From JARRRD01 sp046706685 (lineage in GTDB: Bacteria > Nitrospirota > Thermodesulfovibrionia > Thermodesulfovibrionales > UBA6898), in contig JBJKPE010000218.1 of the NCBI GenBank assembly GCA_046706685.1, positions 1 to 8,950 of the forward strand: a stretch of 8,950 bases of DNA, given 5' to 3'. Positions 6,475 to 8,950 of the stretch are shown piece by piece (the first letter of the stretch is position 1; the number at the start of each line of letters is the position of its first letter). Position numbers and translations under genes: made by a program. The notes under the pieces are model-generated. The model was not told the origin of the DNA, ran no database searches, and saw only the letters and a program-made list of their open reading frames with translations.

Positions 6475-7704
6475 ATGAAGAAGTACGATACGCCGTTGCT
6501 TGATGAGCTGGAAAAAGGGCCGTGGCCGAGCTTTGTCACAGAGATCAAAAAGGCTGCCAAGAGAAGCCCGATGGCCAACGACGAGTTGGGACAGCTCGAG
6601 TATTCTTTTAAGACGAAGCGTGGTTACTGGAAGCATGGAGGCATAGTCGGTGTTCTCGGATACGGCGGGGGAGTTATCGGAAGATATTCCGATCTGCCCG
6701 AGATGTTCCCCGAGGTGGCTCATTTCCACACGGTCAGATTGAACCAGCCGAGCGGTTTCTTCTATACCGCCAAGGCGTTGCGCGAGATCTGCGATATCTG
6801 GGACAAATATGGCAGCGGTATTACGAATATGCACGGTTCGACCGGGGATATTGTTCTTCTCGGGACGAAAACGGAGAATCTCGAGACCATTTTTGCCGAG
6901 TACTCGTCGCGCGGCTGGGACCTTGGCGGTTCCGGATCCGACCTCAGGACCCCGAGCTGCTGTGTAGGACCCGGCCGGTGTGAGTGGTCGAATTACGACA
7001 CCCTGGGTCTTATCTATAATCTTACCCAGGAATTCCAGGACGAGCTTCACAGGCCGATGTTTGCCTACAAATTCAAGATCAAGGCAGCTGGTTGCGCATG
7101 TGACTGCGTTGCGGCGATTGCCCGCTCGGACTTCTCCATCATCGGGACCTGGAAGGGCGACATTCTCATCGACCAGGCCGAAGTAGCCAACTATGCCAAG
7201 AAAGGGATGGACATAAACGCTGAGATAGTGGATATGTGCCCGACAAAGTGCATGAACTATGACGGCAAGGCCCTCAAGATCGATAACGCTAACTGCAACA
7301 GATGCATGCACTGCATTACAAGAATGACCAAGGCATTGAGACCCAGCGGGGAGAGAGGCGCCACCATTTGCATGGGGGCCAAGGCCCCGATCGTCGTCGG
7401 CTCGCTGCTCTCATGGGTTGTTGTGCCGTTCATCAAGGTCGAACCGCCATTTACGGAACTGAAGGACCTTATCCGGAAGATCTGGGACTGGTGGGATGAT
7501 AACGCGAAGCCGAGGGAGAGAGTCGGAGAGGTCATCGAGATGAAGGGCATGAGGTCGTTCCTCGAGGGGATCGGTATTGCTCCCCAGCCGCAGCAGATCA
7601 GAGAGCCGAGAAAAGACCCGTTCATGTTCTATACGGAAGAGGACATGGCGGCATTCAAGGCCAAGGAAGCGGAAGAGAAGAAGACCGGCGTCTACAAATT
7701 CTAA
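6475..7704 (+). CDS. dsrA: Dissimilatory sulfite reductase alpha subunit DsrA
   Basis: DsrA pairs with DsrB in the cytoplasmic alpha2-beta2 enzyme that reduces sulfite, with DsrC as partner, in the last step of sulfate respiration. The 409-residue product opens with the family sequence TPLLDELEKGPWPSFVTEIKKA and contains WKHGGIVGV and HGSTGDIVLLG. The siroheme/[4Fe-4S] cysteines fit the C-x5-C...C-x3-C pattern: C163 and C169 (CVGPGRC), then C207 and C211. The inserted ferredoxin-like domain (about 245-290) uses C255, C274, C277 and C280, the same spacing as in Archaeoglobus DsrA. An oddity is CACDC at 207-211, where CPNDC is usual, and an extra C259 in CPTKC. The charged C-terminal tail (about 388-409) replaces the more usual ending. 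The start has AGGAGG (6464-6469) 5 bases ahead. Together with dsrB and the probable dsrD it suggests the reductive, bacterial type. Confidence 0.97.
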   Translation: MKKYDTPLLDELEKGPWPSFVTEIKKAAKRSPMANDELGQLEYSFKTKRGYWKHGGIVGVLGYGGGVIGRYSDLPEMFPEVAHFHTVRLNQPSGFFYTAKALREICDIWDKYGSGITNMHGSTGDIVLLGTKTENLETIFAEYSSRGWDLGGSGSDLRTPSCCVGPGRCEWSNYDTLGLIYNLTQEFQDELHRPMFAYKFKIKAAGCACDCVAAIARSDFSIIGTWKGDILIDQAEVANYAKKGMDINAEIVDMCPTKCMNYDGKALKIDNANCNRCMHCITRMTKALRPSGERGATICMGAKAPIVVGSLLSWVVVPFIKVEPPFTELKDLIRKIWDWWDDNAKPRERVGEVIEMKGMRSFLEGIGIAPQPQQIREPRKDPFMFYTEEDMAAFKAKEAEEKKTGVYKF

Positions 7705-7724
7705 ATAAACATTATATATCTTTC

Positions 7725-7733
7725 AAGGAGGAG
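7725..7733 (+). promoter_or_regulatory. Ribosome binding site of dsrB
   Basis: AAGGAGGAG in the 36-base dsrA-dsrB gap gives dsrB its own strong Shine-Dalgarno site. The gap has no hairpin, so the two subunits are probably made from one transcript at similar rates. Confidence 0.8.
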
Positions 7734-7740
7734 ATAGAAG

Positions 7741-8814
7741 ATGGCTTTACCAGAGAGAAGAACAGACATAGGTCCGCCCGATTATCATCAGTTCATGCCG
7801 CCTGTGGTTCTGAAGAACTACGGCAAGTGGAAATACCACGAAGTAATTTCGCACAGCACCATGGTGCATGTGGGCGAAAGCGGCGACAAGCTTTGGACTG
7901 TCCGGGTGGCAACGCCCAGGATCATGGCTACTGATACCATCCGCGAGGTCTGCGACGTTGCGGAGAAATACTGTGACGGGCATCTTCGCTTCACTACAAG
8001 GAACAACGTCGAGTTTCTTATATCCGACGAGAGCAAGCTTGAGCCGTGCAAAAAAGAACTGGCTGAGCGCGGATTTAAAATGGGCGGTATCGGCCATGGC
8101 ATAAGCAACATAGTCCATACCCAGGGCTGGGTGCACTGCCACAGTGCGGCTACCGATGCGTCGGGACTTGTCAAAGCTATGATGGATGAGCTCTATGAGT
8201 ACTTCGATTCCAAGTCGCTTCCCAATAAGGTTCGCCTTGCGGTTGCATGCTGCGTGAATATGTGCGGCGCAGTGCATTGCTCCGACATCGCGCTTGTTGC
8301 CGTACATACCAAGGTGCCTGTCATAGATCACGACAGGTTCAAGAATATGTGCGAACTTCCGACGGTCATCGGGGCCTGTCCGACACGCGCGATAAGCCCG
8401 GACCCGGCGAAGAAGAGCATTAAGATCAATGCCGAAAAATGCATGTATTGCGGCAACTGCTTTACCGTCTGCCCTCCGATAGACATCAAGGACCCGGAAC
8501 GCGACGGTATCGCAATAGTGGTCGGCGGGAAGGTGAACAGCCTCAGGTCAAATCCCAAGTTCTCGAAGCTCGTTATCCCTTACATCTCGAACGAGCCGCC
8601 GAGATGGCCGAAAGTTGTCGCTGCCGTGAAACATATTGTCGAGGTTTACGCCGCCAATGCACGGAAGCATGAGAGAATGGGCGAATGGATCGAGAGAATC
8701 GGCTGGGAGCAGTTCTTCAAGCTCACAGAGATCGACTTTACGTACCAGTGCATCGATGACTTTACCTTTATGAGAGACACCTTGAGGACTGCTTCGACTT
8801 TCAAGTGGTCTTAA
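7741..8814 (+). CDS. dsrB: Dissimilatory sulfite reductase beta subunit DsrB
   Basis: DsrB is the second subunit of the sulfite reductase and carries the catalytic siroheme in characterised enzymes. The 357 residues begin RRTDIGPPDYHQFMPP and include HLRFTTRNNVEF. The siroheme-side cysteines follow the shortened beta-subunit pattern C-xn-CC-x3-C: C133 (TQGWVHCHSAATDASG), C170-C171 and C175 (ACCVNMCGAVHC). The ferredoxin-like insert has C213 (ACPTRA), then C234, C237, C240 and C244 (CMYCGNCFTVCP), enough for one [4Fe-4S] cluster. The C-terminal FTYQCIDDFTFMRDTLRTAS is typical. It lies 36 bases after dsrA with a strong ribosome site. The length is slightly below that of Desulfovibrio DsrB (about 380), within family range. 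No broken residues were seen. Confidence 0.97.
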   Translation: MALPERRTDIGPPDYHQFMPPVVLKNYGKWKYHEVISHSTMVHVGESGDKLWTVRVATPRIMATDTIREVCDVAEKYCDGHLRFTTRNNVEFLISDESKLEPCKKELAERGFKMGGIGHGISNIVHTQGWVHCHSAATDASGLVKAMMDELYEYFDSKSLPNKVRLAVACCVNMCGAVHCSDIALVAVHTKVPVIDHDRFKNMCELPTVIGACPTRAISPDPAKKSIKINAEKCMYCGNCFTVCPPIDIKDPERDGIAIVVGGKVNSLRSNPKFSKLVIPYISNEPPRWPKVVAAVKHIVEVYAANARKHERMGEWIERIGWEQFFKLTEIDFTYQCIDDFTFMRDTLRTASTFKWS

Positions 8815-8825
8815 GGATGGCACGG

Positions 8826-8858
8826 AGAAGACAGCAGTTGCAAAGACTGCTGTCTTCT
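8826..8858 (+). terminator. Perfect 13-bp hairpin between dsrB and the next ORF
   Basis: AGAAGACAGCAGT (8826-8838) and ACTGCTGTCTTCT (8846-8858) are exact inverted repeats with a 7-base loop (TGCAAAG), starting 12 bases after the dsrB stop. A further G-T pair could extend the stem. The bases after it are TATAAACTTG, not a proper T-run, so it is at best a leaky terminator. It could equally be a 3' stability or processing hairpin that protects dsrAB mRNA and lowers expression of the next gene. The structure itself is certain and its role is inferred. Confidence 0.6.
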
Positions 8859-8909
8859 TATAAACTTGTGAGTGGAAATATGATAATCTAATCGCGGGGG
8901 TAAAGTACT

Positions 8910-8950
8910 ATGGAAACAAGTGAACTGCAAGACAAGATTTTCGCCTTCGT
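8910..8950 (+). CDS. dsrD: Partial ORF, probable start of DsrD
   Basis: An ATG at 8910 with GGGGG (8896-8900) 9 bases ahead opens a frame that runs off the window after 13 full codons (METSELQDKIFAF, then the first two bases of the next codon). DsrD is a small (about 80-residue) winged-helix-like protein of sulfite reducers, encoded right after dsrAB and reported to activate the enzyme. The position, and a short N-terminus of the type Glu-Leu-x-x-Lys-Ile-x-x-Phe, fit it. Thirteen residues are too few for proof, so the name rests mainly on context. It lies 95 bases after dsrB, behind the hairpin. Confidence 0.55.
   Translation, partial: METSELQDKIFAF

Noticed and set aside
6457..7311. 284-codon open frame on the minus strand opposite dsrA
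   Set aside because: It lies wholly antisense to a strongly conserved dsrA, has no recognisable domain, and such mirror frames are common opposite genes with this codon use.
7747..8331. 194-codon minus-strand frame opposite dsrB
   Set aside because: It is antisense to dsrB, with no domain and no ribosome site worth noting.
8866..8894. Possible separate promoter for the downstream ORF (TTGTGA with TAATCG, or GATAAT alone)
   Set aside because: The -10 or the -35 matches poorly in every pairing, so read-through from dsrAB past the hairpin is the simpler explanation.
1..8950. CRISPR arrays, insertion sequences, tRNA or rRNA genes
   Set aside because: I looked for regularly spaced repeats, transposase motifs, terminal inverted repeats and RNA signatures and saw none.

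Overview
The window carries two divergent blocks that meet at a 409-base intergenic region. It looks like a diderm (LPS-making) anaerobe that reduces sulfite or sulfate. Likely homes are Desulfobacterota (former Deltaproteobacteria) or the sulfate-reducing Nitrospirota (Thermodesulfovibrio-like). I cannot separate these by eye. The evidence is a complete lipid A/outer-membrane gene cluster using LpxI rather than LpxH, plus a bacterial-type dsrAB pair followed by what looks like the start of dsrD.

Minus strand, about 6120 down to 133: an envelope operon in the order bamA (outer-membrane protein insertase), ompH/skp (periplasmic chaperone), lpxD, fabZ, lpxA, lpxI. The genes are tightly packed: 22, 90, -17, 4 and about 5 bases apart, with a possible 4-base overlap at the last junction if a TTG start is used. 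LpxA adds the first hydroxyacyl chain to UDP-GlcNAc, LpxD adds the N-linked chain and LpxI cleaves UDP-diacylglucosamine to lipid X. FabZ works in the fatty acid elongation cycle that draws on the same hydroxyacyl-ACP pool. BamA and OmpH/Skp handle outer-membrane proteins. LpxC and LpxB are not in the window. Positions 1-132, downstream of lpxI, hold no gene I can support.

Intergenic region 6066-6474: an extended -10 promoter candidate facing bamA, a good sigma70-like promoter facing dsrA, a GC-rich palindrome, and a cluster of CTGCA repeats in and near the dsrA leader.

Plus strand, 6376 to the end: dsrA and dsrB encode both subunits of dissimilatory sulfite reductase, each with the siroheme/[4Fe-4S] cysteines and an inserted ferredoxin-like domain. 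A perfect 13-bp hairpin follows dsrB, then an ORF starts at 8910 that is cut by the window edge and is probably dsrD. Respiratory sulfite reduction and outer-membrane biogenesis have no obvious functional link, so the adjacency is probably positional.

I did not find a clearly new system. The points worth a second look are an unusual cysteine-rich motif in DsrA (CACDC where CPNDC is usual), the dsrB-dsrD hairpin, the repeats in the dsrA leader and the nested inverted repeats between ompH and lpxD.
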